Positions 8,139 through 17,210 of a stretch of 64,000 nt of DNA are shown here, one piece after another; the stretch's first letter is position 1; each line of letters starts with the position of its first letter. The DNA is taken from NCBI RefSeq assembly GCF_038957035.1, contig NZ_CP152412.1:2104501-2168500 (forward strand), written 5' to 3'. This stretch comes from Bradyrhizobium sp. B097 (GTDB lineage: Bacteria > Pseudomonadota > Alphaproteobacteria > Rhizobiales > Xanthobacteraceae). The translations under genes were made by a program, and so were the position numbers. Below the pieces are notes generated by a model. It saw only the letters and a program-made list of their open reading frames with translations. It had not been told where the DNA came from and ran no database searches.

Positions 8139-9404
8139 ATGACACGCCAGGAGCGGAGCGGTCCAAAGGGCGCGCAAAGCGGTCAGAAGGAAGAGGCGCG
8201 CGATCCGAACGTTTCACGTCGAACGCTTGTCCAGGGATTGGCGGTGGGGGCGGCCGCTGCCGCAGCCGGCGTCAGCAGCGCGCTGGCGCAGAACGCGCCC
8301 GCGCCGGTCGGACCGCCGACGACCATCACCAGCCCGCCGCGCGACTTCAGTCCGCGCGGTGCGCCGACCACCTATTTCTGGGACCCCGACATCATCGCGG
8401 TCGATCCGTCCTTCAACGACCTTGCCCAGCCCAACACCTCGATCAAGCGCCTCCATACCGGGCTGTTGTGGGCGGAAGGCCCGGCCTGGAGTTCGCAGGG
8501 CCGCTATCTCCTGTGGAGCGACATCCCCAACAACCGGCAGATGCGCTGGTCGGAGGATGACGGCCATGTCAGCGTGTTCCGCACGCCGTCGAACTACTCG
8601 AACGGCAATTCGTTTGACTTCCAGGGCCGCCAGCTCTCCTGCGAACATCTCACCCGCCGGGTGACGCGCTACGAGAATGACGGCACTGCGACGGTGCTTG
8701 CTGATAACTATCAAGGCAAGCGGCTGAACTCGCCGAACGACATCGCCGCGCATCCCGACGGCAGCTACTGGTTCACCGATCCGCCCTATGGCGGCCAGCT
8801 CTACGAGGGCGAGCCTGACGCGGCCGGTGGCCCGAGCAACGCGGCCGGCAAGCTCAACCCGCGGATCGGGCAGCCCGCGGGCTTCGCGCCGGCCAAGCGC
8901 GAACTGCCGACCAATTGCTATCGCATCGATCCCTCGGGCCGCGTCGATCTCGTGGTGACCGAGGACCAGGTGCCGGATCCGAACGGCCTCTGCTTCTCGC
9001 CCGACTACAAGAAGCTCTACGTCGTCTCGACCGGCAAAGGACCGGGCGACACCGGCCCCGGCGGCAAGGGCGACGTCTTCGTGTTCGATGTCGGCGCCGA
9101 CAACAAGCCCGTCAACGGCAAGCGGTTCAGCGATTTCACGATCGACGGCGTGAAGTGCGGACCGGACGGCATCCGCTGCGACGTCAACGGCAATGTCTGG
9201 TGCTCGAGCAACGCCGGCCGCGCAGTCGGTTACAACGGCGTCACGGTGTGGTCGCCGGAAGGCAAGCTGCTCGGCCGCATTCGGCTGCCCGAGGTCTGCG
9301 GCAACATCACCTTCGGCGGCCCCAAGCGCAATCGCCTGTTCATGGCCGCAAGCCAGTCGCTCTATGCGGTCTATACCGCGACCCAGGGCGCCGGGCCGGC
9401 GTAA
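8139..9404 (+). CDS. Tat-exported SMP-30/gluconolactonase family protein
   Basis: This is a 421-residue beta-propeller hydrolase, probably a periplasmic sugar-lactone hydrolase. A twin-arginine signal (SRRTLVQGLAVGAAAA, about residues 26-50) ends near ALAQ. Family metal and active-site segments are present: WAEGPAW (Glu), NSPNDIAAHPDGSYWFTDP (Asn) and CGPDGIRCDVNGNVWCSS (Asp). It is longer than cytosolic SMP-30 proteins because of the signal and an insert near residue 235 rich in Gly, Pro and Ala. The start has GGGAGG upstream. It stands alone between two nested palindromic repeats. The natural substrate cannot be read. Confidence 0.88.
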   Translation: MTRQERSGPKGAQSGQKEEARDPNVSRRTLVQGLAVGAAAAAAGVSSALAQNAPAPVGPPTTITSPPRDFSPRGAPTTYFWDPDIIAVDPSFNDLAQPNTSIKRLHTGLLWAEGPAWSSQGRYLLWSDIPNNRQMRWSEDDGHVSVFRTPSNYSNGNSFDFQGRQLSCEHLTRRVTRYENDGTATVLADNYQGKRLNSPNDIAAHPDGSYWFTDPPYGGQLYEGEPDAAGGPSNAAGKLNPRIGQPAGFAPAKRELPTNCYRIDPSGRVDLVVTEDQVPDPNGLCFSPDYKKLYVVSTGKGPGDTGPGGKGDVFVFDVGADNKPVNGKRFSDFTIDGVKCGPDGIRCDVNGNVWCSSNAGRAVGYNGVTVWSPEGKLLGRIRLPEVCGNITFGGPKRNRLFMAASQSLYAVYTATQGAGPA

Positions 9405-9426
9405 AGTATCCGCGTGGGAGACTGCG

Positions 9427-9603
9427 CTCCCTCTCCCGCTTGCGGGGGAGGCATAGGCGGCCCGGCGGGCCGCCGTCCTTGAAGAGGACGCCGATGCGAA
9501 AGCGTCGGCTACGGGTGGGGGCTCTCTCCGCGAGTCGTATCGTGGAGAGAGCCCCCACCCGCCGCGCTGATGCGCGGCGACCTCCCCCGCAAGCGGGAGA
9601 GGT
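9427..9603. repeat. Nested palindromic repeat (CCTCTCCCGCTTGCGGG family), copy 1
   Basis: The outer arms CCCTCTCCCGCTTGCGGGGG and CCCCCGCAAGCGGGAGAGG surround inner arms GGGTGGGGGCTCTC and GAGAGCCCCCACCC. A shorter copy with nearly identical arms is at 35589-35703. The gap 9405-9839 otherwise holds only the operator-like element near 9760. Confidence 0.9.
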
Positions 9604-9755
9604 GGGGAGCCTGCCGCGAGACCGGCACTTGGTTCGTCCTGCTTTCGTGGTGCTACCACCCTCGGCTACCTGATTGTCGCAGCTCAGCTTTCGGAACTGA
9701 ACGCGTGGTCTGCCGTTAACAAACGGCGGCTCGGCCGCGTCAATTTCGCTTTATT

Positions 9756-9782
9756 TGAACAGCGAAGTGTTCACCGGTGAAC
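9756..9782 (+). promoter_or_regulatory. Interlocked operator-like palindromes upstream of the beta-oxidation operon
   Basis: TGAACA-N6-TGTTCA (9756-9773) overlaps the perfect 14-bp palindrome GTTCACCGGTGAAC (9769-9782), giving three alternating TGAAC half-sites 58 bp before the fadE start. This is the kind of site bound by TetR- or GntR-type fatty-acid regulators; the regulator is not identified. Confidence 0.5.
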
Positions 9783-9839
9783 GGCACTTTCCGATAGGAT
9801 CATCACCCATCCGCGCTGCCGTTTCATGAGGACCCCACC

Positions 9840-12107
9840 ATGAGCTTCCGCCGCGATTACCTGTCCAAGCCGATCTTCTCCTGGGCGCGTGGTGTGCTGC
9901 CGACCATGTCGGACACCGAGCGCGAGGCGCTGGAAGCCGGCGACGTCTGGTGGGACGCCGATCTCTTCACCGGCAATCCCGACTGGTCGAAATTGCTGGC
10001 GTTCGCGCCGGCCAAATTGACCGACGAGGAGAAGGCCTTCCTGCATGGTCCGGTCGACGAGCTCTGCGCAATGCTCGACGAGTGGAAGATCAATTGGGAA
10101 TGGCGCGACCTGCCGCCCGAGGTGTGGAGCTTCATCAAGGCCAAGAAATTCTTCGGCATGATCATCCCCCGGGAGTTCGGCGGCCTCGGCTTCTCGCCTT
10201 ATGCGCATTCCGAAGTGGTGCGCAAGATTTCCTCGCGCTCGCTGACCGCGGCCGTCACCGTGATGGTGCCGAACTCGCTTGGGCCGGGCGAACTCCTGAT
10301 GCGCTTCGGCACCAAAGAGCAGCAGGACAGATGGCTGCCGCGTTTGGCCGCGGGCCAGGACATTCCCTGCTTCGGGCTGACCAGCCCGGAGGCCGGCTCG
10401 GACGCCGCCTCGATGATCGACACCGGCGTCATCTGCAAGGGCAATTTCGAAGGCCGCGAGGTGCTTGGGCTCAAGCTCAATTGGCACAAGCGCTACATCA
10501 CGCTGGGGCCGGTCGCGACGCTGCTCGGCCTCGCCTTCAAGGCCTATGATCCCGATCACCTCGTCGGCAGCGAGGAAGAGCTCGGCATCACGGTCGCGCT
10601 GATCCCGACCCATCTGCCCGGCGTCTCGATCGGCCATCGCCATCTGCCGGCGATGCAGGTGTTCCAGAACGGCCCGAACTGGGGCAAGGACGTCTTCATC
10701 CCGCTGGACTACATCATCGGCGGCCAGGAGCGCTTGGGCCAGGGCTGGAAGATGCTGATGACGGCGCTCGCCGCCGGCCGCGGCATCTCGCTGCCGTCGC
10801 TGTCGGCCGCCGGCGCCGCCTACGCCGCGCGCACCACCGGCGCCTATGCCCGCATCCGCGAGCAGTTCGGTATCTCGATCTCGAAATTCGACGGCATCGA
10901 GGAGCCGCTCGCGCGCATCGCCGGTACCGCCTATCTGCTCGACGCCGCGCGGCGGCTGACCTGCGCCGCGCTGAACGAGGGGCATCACCCCGCCGTCATC
11001 TCCGGGATCATGAAGCTTCACGCCACCGAGCGGATGCGGATCGCGATCGACGACGCCATGGACATCCACGGCGGCAAGGCCGTGATCGACGGGCCGCAGA
11101 ACTATCTCGGCGGGCTCTACCGTTCGGTGCCGGTCGGCATCACGGTCGAGGGCGCCAATATCCTGACCCGCAATCTGATCGTGTTCGGGCAGGGTGCGAT
11201 CCGCGCGCATCCGTATCTGCTGCAGGAGATGAACGCGCTCAGCGAGACCGATCGCGACAAGGGCCTGACTGCGTTCGACACCGCGTTCTGGAAGCATGTC
11301 GGCCACAGCTTCGCGACCATGTTCCGCGCCTGGGGCCGCAGCTGGAGCTTTGGCCTGTTCGCACCGGCGCCAGATGCCGGCGATGCGACGGAGTTCTATC
11401 GCCAGCTCTCGCGCTATTCGTCGGCGTTCGCGTTGTGTGCCGATATGGCGCTGCTCACCCTCGGCGGCGCGCTGAAGCGCAAGGAAATGCTCTCGGCGCG
11501 CTTCGGCGACATCCTGTCCGAGCTGTATTTGCTCTCCGCCGCGCTGAAACGCTGGCAGGACGAGGGGCGGCAGAAGGAGGATCTTCCCGCGCTCGAATGG
11601 TGCATGGCGTCGGGCTTCAAGACCATCGAGAACCGCTTTGCGGAGATCCTCGCCAATCTGCCGAACCGCCCGGTGGCATGGATGCTGAAATTCTTGATCC
11701 AGCCGTTCGGCGCGCGCGTCACGGGTCCGTCGGACCGCGTCGTGCATCTCTGCGCACAACTCGTGCTGTCGCCGTCGGCGGCACGCGACCGCCTGACGCC
11801 CGACCTCGCCTTTGTCGAGGATGATGGCGGCATTGCGCGGCTGGAAAAGGCCTTCCGTCTCGTCACCGAGTCCGAGGATGCGGCCAAGCAGCTGCGTGCA
11901 GCGCGGCTGCATGACTGGAAGGAAGCCGTCAAGAAAGGCGTCATCACCGAGGCCGACGGCGAGAAGCTCGCCGCCGCCCATGAGGCCGTCGCCAAGGTCA
12001 TCGAGGTCGATGATTTTGCGCCCGAGGCGCTGTCCCCGATTTACAAGAAAACCGCCGACGTGCATCAGTTCTTCCAGGAGCTGGGTGAGCAGAGGGCGGC
12101 GAGCTGA
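9840..12107 (+). CDS. fadE: Long-chain acyl-CoA dehydrogenase (FadE type)
   Basis: This 755-residue flavoenzyme would catalyse the first step of beta-oxidation, acyl-CoA to trans-2-enoyl-CoA. The N-terminal part has the dehydrogenase core: PREFGGLGFSPYAHSEVV (about 110-127), CFGLTSPEAGSDAASM (about 178), and VEGANILTRNLIVFGQGA (about 436). The extra C-terminal region of about 280 residues is the FadE-specific domain (DUF1974-like) missing from short acyl-CoA dehydrogenases. Its stop overlaps the thiolase ATG by one base (TGATG), showing translational coupling. An operator-like palindrome lies upstream. Electrons would pass to ETF; no ETF genes are nearby. Confidence 0.93.
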   Translation: MSFRRDYLSKPIFSWARGVLPTMSDTEREALEAGDVWWDADLFTGNPDWSKLLAFAPAKLTDEEKAFLHGPVDELCAMLDEWKINWEWRDLPPEVWSFIKAKKFFGMIIPREFGGLGFSPYAHSEVVRKISSRSLTAAVTVMVPNSLGPGELLMRFGTKEQQDRWLPRLAAGQDIPCFGLTSPEAGSDAASMIDTGVICKGNFEGREVLGLKLNWHKRYITLGPVATLLGLAFKAYDPDHLVGSEEELGITVALIPTHLPGVSIGHRHLPAMQVFQNGPNWGKDVFIPLDYIIGGQERLGQGWKMLMTALAAGRGISLPSLSAAGAAYAARTTGAYARIREQFGISISKFDGIEEPLARIAGTAYLLDAARRLTCAALNEGHHPAVISGIMKLHATERMRIAIDDAMDIHGGKAVIDGPQNYLGGLYRSVPVGITVEGANILTRNLIVFGQGAIRAHPYLLQEMNALSETDRDKGLTAFDTAFWKHVGHSFATMFRAWGRSWSFGLFAPAPDAGDATEFYRQLSRYSSAFALCADMALLTLGGALKRKEMLSARFGDILSELYLLSAALKRWQDEGRQKEDLPALEWCMASGFKTIENRFAEILANLPNRPVAWMLKFLIQPFGARVTGPSDRVVHLCAQLVLSPSAARDRLTPDLAFVEDDGGIARLEKAFRLVTESEDAAKQLRAARLHDWKEAVKKGVITEADGEKLAAAHEAVAKVIEVDDFAPEALSPIYKKTADVHQFFQELGEQRAAS

Positions 12108-13390
12108 TGGCGCGACCAGTCTTTATCGTCGACGGCAGCCGGACGCCGTTCCTGAAGGCGCGCTCCGGTCCCGGTCCGTTCACCCCGGTCGATCTTGCCG
12201 TGCAATGCGGCCGGCCGCTGCTGGCGCGGCAGCCTTTCGCGCCCACCGCCTTCGACCAGGTCATCCTCGGCTGCGTCAACGTCATCGCCGACGAGATGAA
12301 CCCGGCGCGGGTCGCAGCGCTCCGGCTCGGCATGGGCGAGCAGATGGTCGCCTTCACGGTGCAGATCAATTGCGGCTCCGGCATGCAGTCGATCGATACC
12401 GGCTATCGTTACATCCGCGAGGGCATCTCCGATTTGATCCTCGCCGGCGGCGCCGAGGCGCTGAGCCACGCGCCGCTGGTCTGGCCCAATTCAGGTGTGC
12501 GCTGGTTTGCCGGCTTTGCCGGCGCCAAGGGGGTAGGGGCCAAGATCGCCGCGGCGCTGAAGGTGAGGCCGAGCTACTTCAAGCCGATCATCGGGCTGGA
12601 GCGCGGGCTGACCGATCCGATCACCGAACTGAACATGGGCCAGACTGCCGAGAAGGTCGGCCATCTCTTCGGCATCACCCGTGCGCAGTCCGATGCTTAC
12701 GCCGCCGAGAGCCACCAGCGGCTGGCGAAGGCGCAGAAGGAGGGCTTCCTCAAGGGCGAGGTCGAGACCGCGTTCTCCCGCGACGGCAAGTTCTACGACC
12801 ATGACGACGGCGTCCGCCCGGATTCGACAGCCGAAACGCTGGCAAAGCTGAAACCGGTGTTCGAGCGCCCGTGGGGTCAGGTCACCGCCGGCAATTCCTC
12901 GCAAATCACCGACGGCGCCTCCTGGGTGATCCTGGCGTCCGAGACGGCGGTGGCAAAGCACGGGCTGACGCCGAAGGCCGTCATCCTCGACAGCCAGTGG
13001 TCGGCGCTCGATCCATCGATCATGGGCCTCGGTCCGGTGCTGTCGGCGAGCGCACTGCTCAAGCGCAACGGGCTGACCTTGCAGGAGGTCGAGACCTGGG
13101 AGCTGAACGAGGCCTTTGCCACGCAGGTGCTCGGCTGTCTCGCCGCCTGGAACGACGACAAATTCTGCCGCGAGATTTTGGGACTCGACGGCGCGGCCGG
13201 TGAGATCGACCGCGCGAAGTTGAACGTCGACGGCGGAGCGATCAGCCTCGGCCATCCCGTCGGCACCAGCGGCAACCGCATCGTGCTGCATCTGGTCAAT
13301 GCGATGAAGCGGCTCGGCACCAGGCGCGGCGTCGCCACCGAATGCATCGGTGGCGGGCAGGGCGGCGCGATGTTGATAGAGACGGTGTGA
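12107..13390 (+). CDS. fadI: Acetyl-CoA acyltransferase (thiolase, FadI type)
   Basis: This 427-residue thiolase would cleave 3-ketoacyl-CoA to acetyl-CoA and a shortened acyl-CoA, the last step of beta-oxidation. The nucleophilic Cys lies in INCGSGMQSIDTGYRYI (about residue 88), the His in SLGHPVGTSGNR near residue 382, and the second catalytic Cys in ATECIGGGQGG near the C-terminus. NEAFA is also present. Pairing with a FadE-type dehydrogenase and a fused FadJ-type enzyme argues for a degradative thiolase rather than the biosynthetic PhaA type. It is followed by only 2 bp before the next ATG. Confidence 0.92.
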   Translation: MARPVFIVDGSRTPFLKARSGPGPFTPVDLAVQCGRPLLARQPFAPTAFDQVILGCVNVIADEMNPARVAALRLGMGEQMVAFTVQINCGSGMQSIDTGYRYIREGISDLILAGGAEALSHAPLVWPNSGVRWFAGFAGAKGVGAKIAAALKVRPSYFKPIIGLERGLTDPITELNMGQTAEKVGHLFGITRAQSDAYAAESHQRLAKAQKEGFLKGEVETAFSRDGKFYDHDDGVRPDSTAETLAKLKPVFERPWGQVTAGNSSQITDGASWVILASETAVAKHGLTPKAVILDSQWSALDPSIMGLGPVLSASALLKRNGLTLQEVETWELNEAFATQVLGCLAAWNDDKFCREILGLDGAAGEIDRAKLNVDGGAISLGHPVGTSGNRIVLHLVNAMKRLGTRRGVATECIGGGQGGAMLIETV

Positions 13391-13392
13391 TC

Positions 13393-15489
13393 ATGGATTC
13401 ACGGATCATGGACGTTCTCGCCGACCGCGTGCTCGAGCTCGGGCCGAAGCCGGCAGCCGACAGCCCCTACAAGAATTTCAAGCTGACGCGGGACGAGGAC
13501 GGCATTGCCTGGCTGCTGTTCGACCGCGCCGGCACCAGTGCCAATACACTTTCCGCCGATCTGCTCGAGGAGCTCGATGCTGTTGTCGCGGCACTGGAGA
13601 ATCAGCGGCCCACCGGCCTCGTGGTGCGCTCCGCGAAAAAGAGCGGCTTCATCGCCGGGGCCGACGTCAATGAGTTTCGCGGCGCCAGCGACCCGCGGGC
13701 GGTCGAGACCGAGATCGGCCGCGCCCATGCGGTGATCGACCGGCTCGAGGCGTTGCGCGTGCCGTCGGTCGCCGTGATCCACGGTTTCTGTCTCGGCGGC
13801 GGCCTCGAGGTCGCGCTGGCCTGCCAGATGCGGATCGCGATCGACGATGCGCGGTTCGGTTTCCCCGAGGTGATGCTCGGCCTGCACCCCGGCCTCGGCG
13901 GCACCGTGCGCTTCACCGAACTGGTCAACCCGATGCAGGCGATGACCTTGATGCTGACCGGCAAGACGATCGACGCGCGCCGCGCCAAATCGCTCGGCTT
14001 GGTCGATGCCGTCACCCAGGAACGCCACGTCCGCAACGCGGTGAAGGATGCTGTGTTCGGCCGGCTGAAGCGCGGCAAACCGGGCATGCTCAACGCGATC
14101 CTCAATCTTGGCCCGGTCCGGGGCGTGCTTGCCTCGCGGATGCGCAGCGAGGCCGAGAAGGCTGCGCCGCGCAAGCATTATCCGGCGCCCTATGCGCTGA
14201 TCGAGCTCTGGGAGAAGCACGCAGGCAACCGCTCGGCGATGCTCAATGCGGAGAAGGCCTCGTTCGCCAATCTGATGGTGGCGCCGACCGCGCAAAACCT
14301 GATCCGGGTGTTCTTCCTGCGCGAGCAAATGAAGAAGGCGGCAGGCCCCGGTAACAAGGTTGCGCACGTCCATGTCATCGGCGCCGGCGCGATGGGCGGC
14401 GACATCGCGGCCTGGTGCGCCAACCAGGACATGCGCGTCACGCTCGCCGACATGAAGGCCGAACCGATCGCGGGCGCGATGAAGCGCGCCGCGGATCTGT
14501 TCGGCAAGATCATGCGCAAGAAGATCGACCAGCGCGACGCGCTCGACCGACTGATCCCCGACATGGACGGCGAGGGCGTCCGTAATGCGGATCTGATTAT
14601 CGAGGCGGTGCCGGAGAAGCTCGAGCTCAAGCAGAAGGTCTATGCCTCGCTCGAGCCGAAGCTGAAACCGGGCGCGATCCTCGCCACCAACACATCGAGC
14701 ATCCCCTTGCAGGATCTGCGCACCACGCTGGCACGGCCGGAGCGGCTGCTCGGATTGCATTTCTTCAACCCGGTGTCGCGGCTGCAGCTCGTCGAGGTCG
14801 TCAGCCATGACGGCACCGATGCCGCGATGCTGAAGGAAGCGCTCGCCTTTGTCGGCGCCATCGATCGCCTGCCGCTGCCGGTGAAGAGCTCGCCGGGCTT
14901 CCTCGTCAACCGCGCGCTGACGCCCTACATGCTCGAAGCGATGATGATGCTGGACGAGAAGACCGACCAGCGCCTGATCGACGCGTCGGCGGTCGAGTTC
15001 GGCATGCCGATGGGCCCGATCGAGCTGGCCGACCAGGTCGGCCTCGATATCTGCCTCGATGTCGGCGACATGCTGCGCTCGAAGTTCGGCGACACCTTGC
15101 CGCCGACGCCGGCGTGGCTGCGCGAGAAGGTGGCCAAGGGTGAGCTCGGCCGCAAGACCGGCAAGGGCTTCTACACCTGGAAGGACGGCAAGGCGGAGAA
15201 AGCGCCGCTGCCGGAGACCGGTCCGAAAGTGAGCGACGAGATGATCGACCGCCTGGTGCTGCCGATCTCCAATGTCTGCGTCGCCGCCTTGCGCGAAGGC
15301 ATCGTCGAAGACCCCGATATGGTCGACGGCGCGATGATCTTCGGCACCGGCTATGCTCCGTTCCGCGGCGGCCCGCTCAACTACGCGCGCACGCGCGGCG
15401 TCGACAGCGTCGTATCCGCGCTGCGCGCACTGACGCAGAAGTTCGGCGATCGTTTCGCACCCGATGCAGGCTGGGAGACCTTCAAGTGA
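13393..15489 (+). CDS. fadJ: Bifunctional enoyl-CoA hydratase / 3-hydroxyacyl-CoA dehydrogenase (FadJ type)
   Basis: This 698-residue fused enzyme performs the two middle steps of beta-oxidation. The N-terminal crotonase half has the oxyanion loop near FIAGADVNEF and both catalytic glutamates, in FCLGGGLEVALACQ and FGFPEVMLGLHPGLGG. The dehydrogenase half starts at about residue 325 with the NAD-binding motif VIGAGAMGGDIA, then has LHFFNPVSRLQLVEVV (catalytic His) and KSSPGFLVNR. The ATG at 13393 is used because it follows the thiolase stop by 2 bp; an upstream in-frame start would overlap the thiolase by about 50 bp. It forms the degradative complex with the thiolase. Confidence 0.93.
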   Translation: MDSRIMDVLADRVLELGPKPAADSPYKNFKLTRDEDGIAWLLFDRAGTSANTLSADLLEELDAVVAALENQRPTGLVVRSAKKSGFIAGADVNEFRGASDPRAVETEIGRAHAVIDRLEALRVPSVAVIHGFCLGGGLEVALACQMRIAIDDARFGFPEVMLGLHPGLGGTVRFTELVNPMQAMTLMLTGKTIDARRAKSLGLVDAVTQERHVRNAVKDAVFGRLKRGKPGMLNAILNLGPVRGVLASRMRSEAEKAAPRKHYPAPYALIELWEKHAGNRSAMLNAEKASFANLMVAPTAQNLIRVFFLREQMKKAAGPGNKVAHVHVIGAGAMGGDIAAWCANQDMRVTLADMKAEPIAGAMKRAADLFGKIMRKKIDQRDALDRLIPDMDGEGVRNADLIIEAVPEKLELKQKVYASLEPKLKPGAILATNTSSIPLQDLRTTLARPERLLGLHFFNPVSRLQLVEVVSHDGTDAAMLKEALAFVGAIDRLPLPVKSSPGFLVNRALTPYMLEAMMMLDEKTDQRLIDASAVEFGMPMGPIELADQVGLDICLDVGDMLRSKFGDTLPPTPAWLREKVAKGELGRKTGKGFYTWKDGKAEKAPLPETGPKVSDEMIDRLVLPISNVCVAALREGIVEDPDMVDGAMIFGTGYAPFRGGPLNYARTRGVDSVVSALRALTQKFGDRFAPDAGWETFK

Positions 15490-15932
15490 CCGACACCCAA
15501 GCGCCCGAAACGCACGTTCACGCGCCGCCGATCAGCGGCAACGAGCCGCAGGGCGATCTCTGCATCCGTACGCTGGCGATGCCGGCCGATACCAATGCCA
15601 ATGGCGATATCTTCGGCGGCTGGCTGCTCAGCCAGATGGACGTCGGCGGCGGCGTGTTCGCCTCCAAGCTGGCGAAGTCCCGCACCGTGACGGTTGCGAT
15701 CGAGGCGATGAACTTCCGCAAGGCGGTCTATGTCGGCGATCTCGTCTCGGTGCACGCCAACCTCGTGCGTGTCGGCCGCACCTCGATCACGGTGCATCTC
15801 GAAGCCTGGGTGCTGCGCCGCCGCGAGCAGCAGTCGATCCTCGTCACCGACGGCAATTTCACCTACGTCTCGATCGACGAGCAGGGCCATCCGCAACCGA
15901 TCCAGCGCGATGGTGCGACGATTTCGACCTGA
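15486..15932 (+). CDS. Acyl-CoA thioesterase, YciA/hot-dog family
   Basis: This 148-residue single hot-dog-fold thioesterase hydrolyses acyl-CoA to free acid and CoA. The conserved DTNANGDIFGGWLLSQMD segment (about residues 36-53) holds the catalytic Asp and the long helix; RTVTVAIEAMNFRKAVYVGD and RTSITVHLEAW follow. The GTG start overlaps the fadJ stop by 4 bp (GTGA), so it is co-translated with the beta-oxidation genes. It may release CoA when acyl-CoA intermediates build up. Confidence 0.9.
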   Translation: MTDTQAPETHVHAPPISGNEPQGDLCIRTLAMPADTNANGDIFGGWLLSQMDVGGGVFASKLAKSRTVTVAIEAMNFRKAVYVGDLVSVHANLVRVGRTSITVHLEAWVLRRREQQSILVTDGNFTYVSIDEQGHPQPIQRDGATIST

Positions 15933-16098
15933 CGTCTTTCGTGCGAAAAGCGCCGCTGATTCGGCGCAAGAAAAAACGAGTCGAAACTGAGACCGGAGCG
16001 CGGCTCGATCGCAAAAAGCGGCGCTTCGCTTCGCAAAAAACTCAGGAACAAACAGGCGGCGATGCCGTTGTCGGCGCGGAATCAAACCGAGGCCGATA

Positions 16099-16293
16099 AT
16101 GTCAGACTGCTACGTCATCGAAGTAAGTTCCGAGACCGCGGGTATCGTGGTGCGCGATACCAGGGGTTACGCGTTTTTCGCGGCTTCGCACCGCTTCCAG
16201 GCCCTGGAGGGCCAAATCTTCCGCAATGCACGCGAGGCCGAGCGCGCGGCGCGACGGCTTGTCACTGGGCAAGATCTGCAGCTGGCCTCCTGA
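16099..16293 (+). CDS. Small conserved-looking hypothetical protein
   Basis: This is a 64-residue protein of unknown function. It has no signal peptide or membrane helix. The alternation in CYVIEVSSETAGIVVRDTRGYAF suggests a beta-hairpin, followed by an amphipathic helix (NAREAERAARRLVTG). A GAGG ribosome site precedes the ATG. It lies between the thioesterase and the HAD gene without overlap. Confidence 0.6.
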   Translation: MSDCYVIEVSSETAGIVVRDTRGYAFFAASHRFQALEGQIFRNAREAERAARRLVTGQDLQLAS

Positions 16294-16374
16294 TATGGAG
16301 CCACGCGGCGCGCCGTTTGCGCGCGCCGCAAGAGTCTGTATTGATGCATCCGAACTCACGGAAATGTTTTTCGG

Positions 16375-17049
16375 ATGACGCAGACACAAGGCAGAGCGCT
16401 GCTGTTCGATATCGACGGCACGCTCGCCGACACCGATCCGCTGCATCTGGCGGCGTTCAACCAGGTGCTCGGCCCCCATGGACACAGCTTCGATCACGCG
16501 CGCTTCGGCAAGGAGCTGCAAGGCTTCTCCAATGCTTCGATCGGCGAGCGCTTCCTCGCCCACGAGCCGGCCGACCGCCGCGCCGGCATCCTCGGCGAGA
16601 AGGAGCGGATCTTCCGCGAATTGGTCTCCGGCCAGATCGTGCCGGTGCCGGGATTGATGGCGCTGCTCGACCGCGCCGATCGCGCCGGCGTGCCGATGGT
16701 GGCGGTGACCAACGCGCCGCGCCCGAACGCCGAACTGCTGCTGTCGGGGATGGACATCGCGCACCGTTTCAAGGCGCTCGTGATCGGCGATGAACTGGCG
16801 CACGGCAAGCCGCATCCATTGCCGTATCTCGAGGGGTTGCGCCTCGCAGGCGCGCAGGCTTCGGCTTCGCTCGCGTTCGAGGATTCGCGCTCCGGCATCC
16901 AGTCCGCGACGGCGGCGGGCATCGCGACGATCGGGATGCGAACCGGGCTCGGTCATGCCGATCTGCTCGCGGCCGGCGCGGTCGCCAGCGCTGCGGCATT
17001 CGATGATCCGGAATTGATTCGCCTTGTTGCATCCGCCATGTCTTGGTGA
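16375..17049 (+). CDS. HAD-superfamily phosphatase (beta-PGM / phosphoglycolate phosphatase like)
   Basis: This is a 224-residue HAD subfamily IA hydrolase. Motif I is LLFDIDGTLADTDP (nucleophile Asp), motif II VAVTNAPRPN, motif III Lys in HGKPHPLPYL, and motif IV FEDSRSGIQSA. The helical cap lies between motifs I and II. It sits 160 bp upstream of glpR. A role on a glycerol-derived phosphate is possible from context only; sugar phosphates or phosphoglycolate are equally likely. Confidence 0.88.
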   Translation: MTQTQGRALLFDIDGTLADTDPLHLAAFNQVLGPHGHSFDHARFGKELQGFSNASIGERFLAHEPADRRAGILGEKERIFRELVSGQIVPVPGLMALLDRADRAGVPMVAVTNAPRPNAELLLSGMDIAHRFKALVIGDELAHGKPHPLPYLEGLRLAGAQASASLAFEDSRSGIQSATAAGIATIGMRTGLGHADLLAAGAVASAAAFDDPELIRLVASAMSW

Positions 17050-17210
17050 GGAAACGGCTTGGTGAGGAATCGGCTTGGTGAGGCATTGTGCCGAAACGTT
17101 GCCGGCTCGACATTGCTGCAACGCAGTCCTTAACCCCGCCGATGCTTGCTCGTTGACCTCCGTGCCGAACGGTCGCACGATGGGTCATTCGCCGTTTCAA
17201 GGGGGCCGCC

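Noticed and set aside
9771..12065. A 764-codon minus-strand frame over fadE
   Set aside because: It is the antisense mirror of the acyl-CoA dehydrogenase, with no recognisable domain and low-information Arg/Asp/Gly composition.
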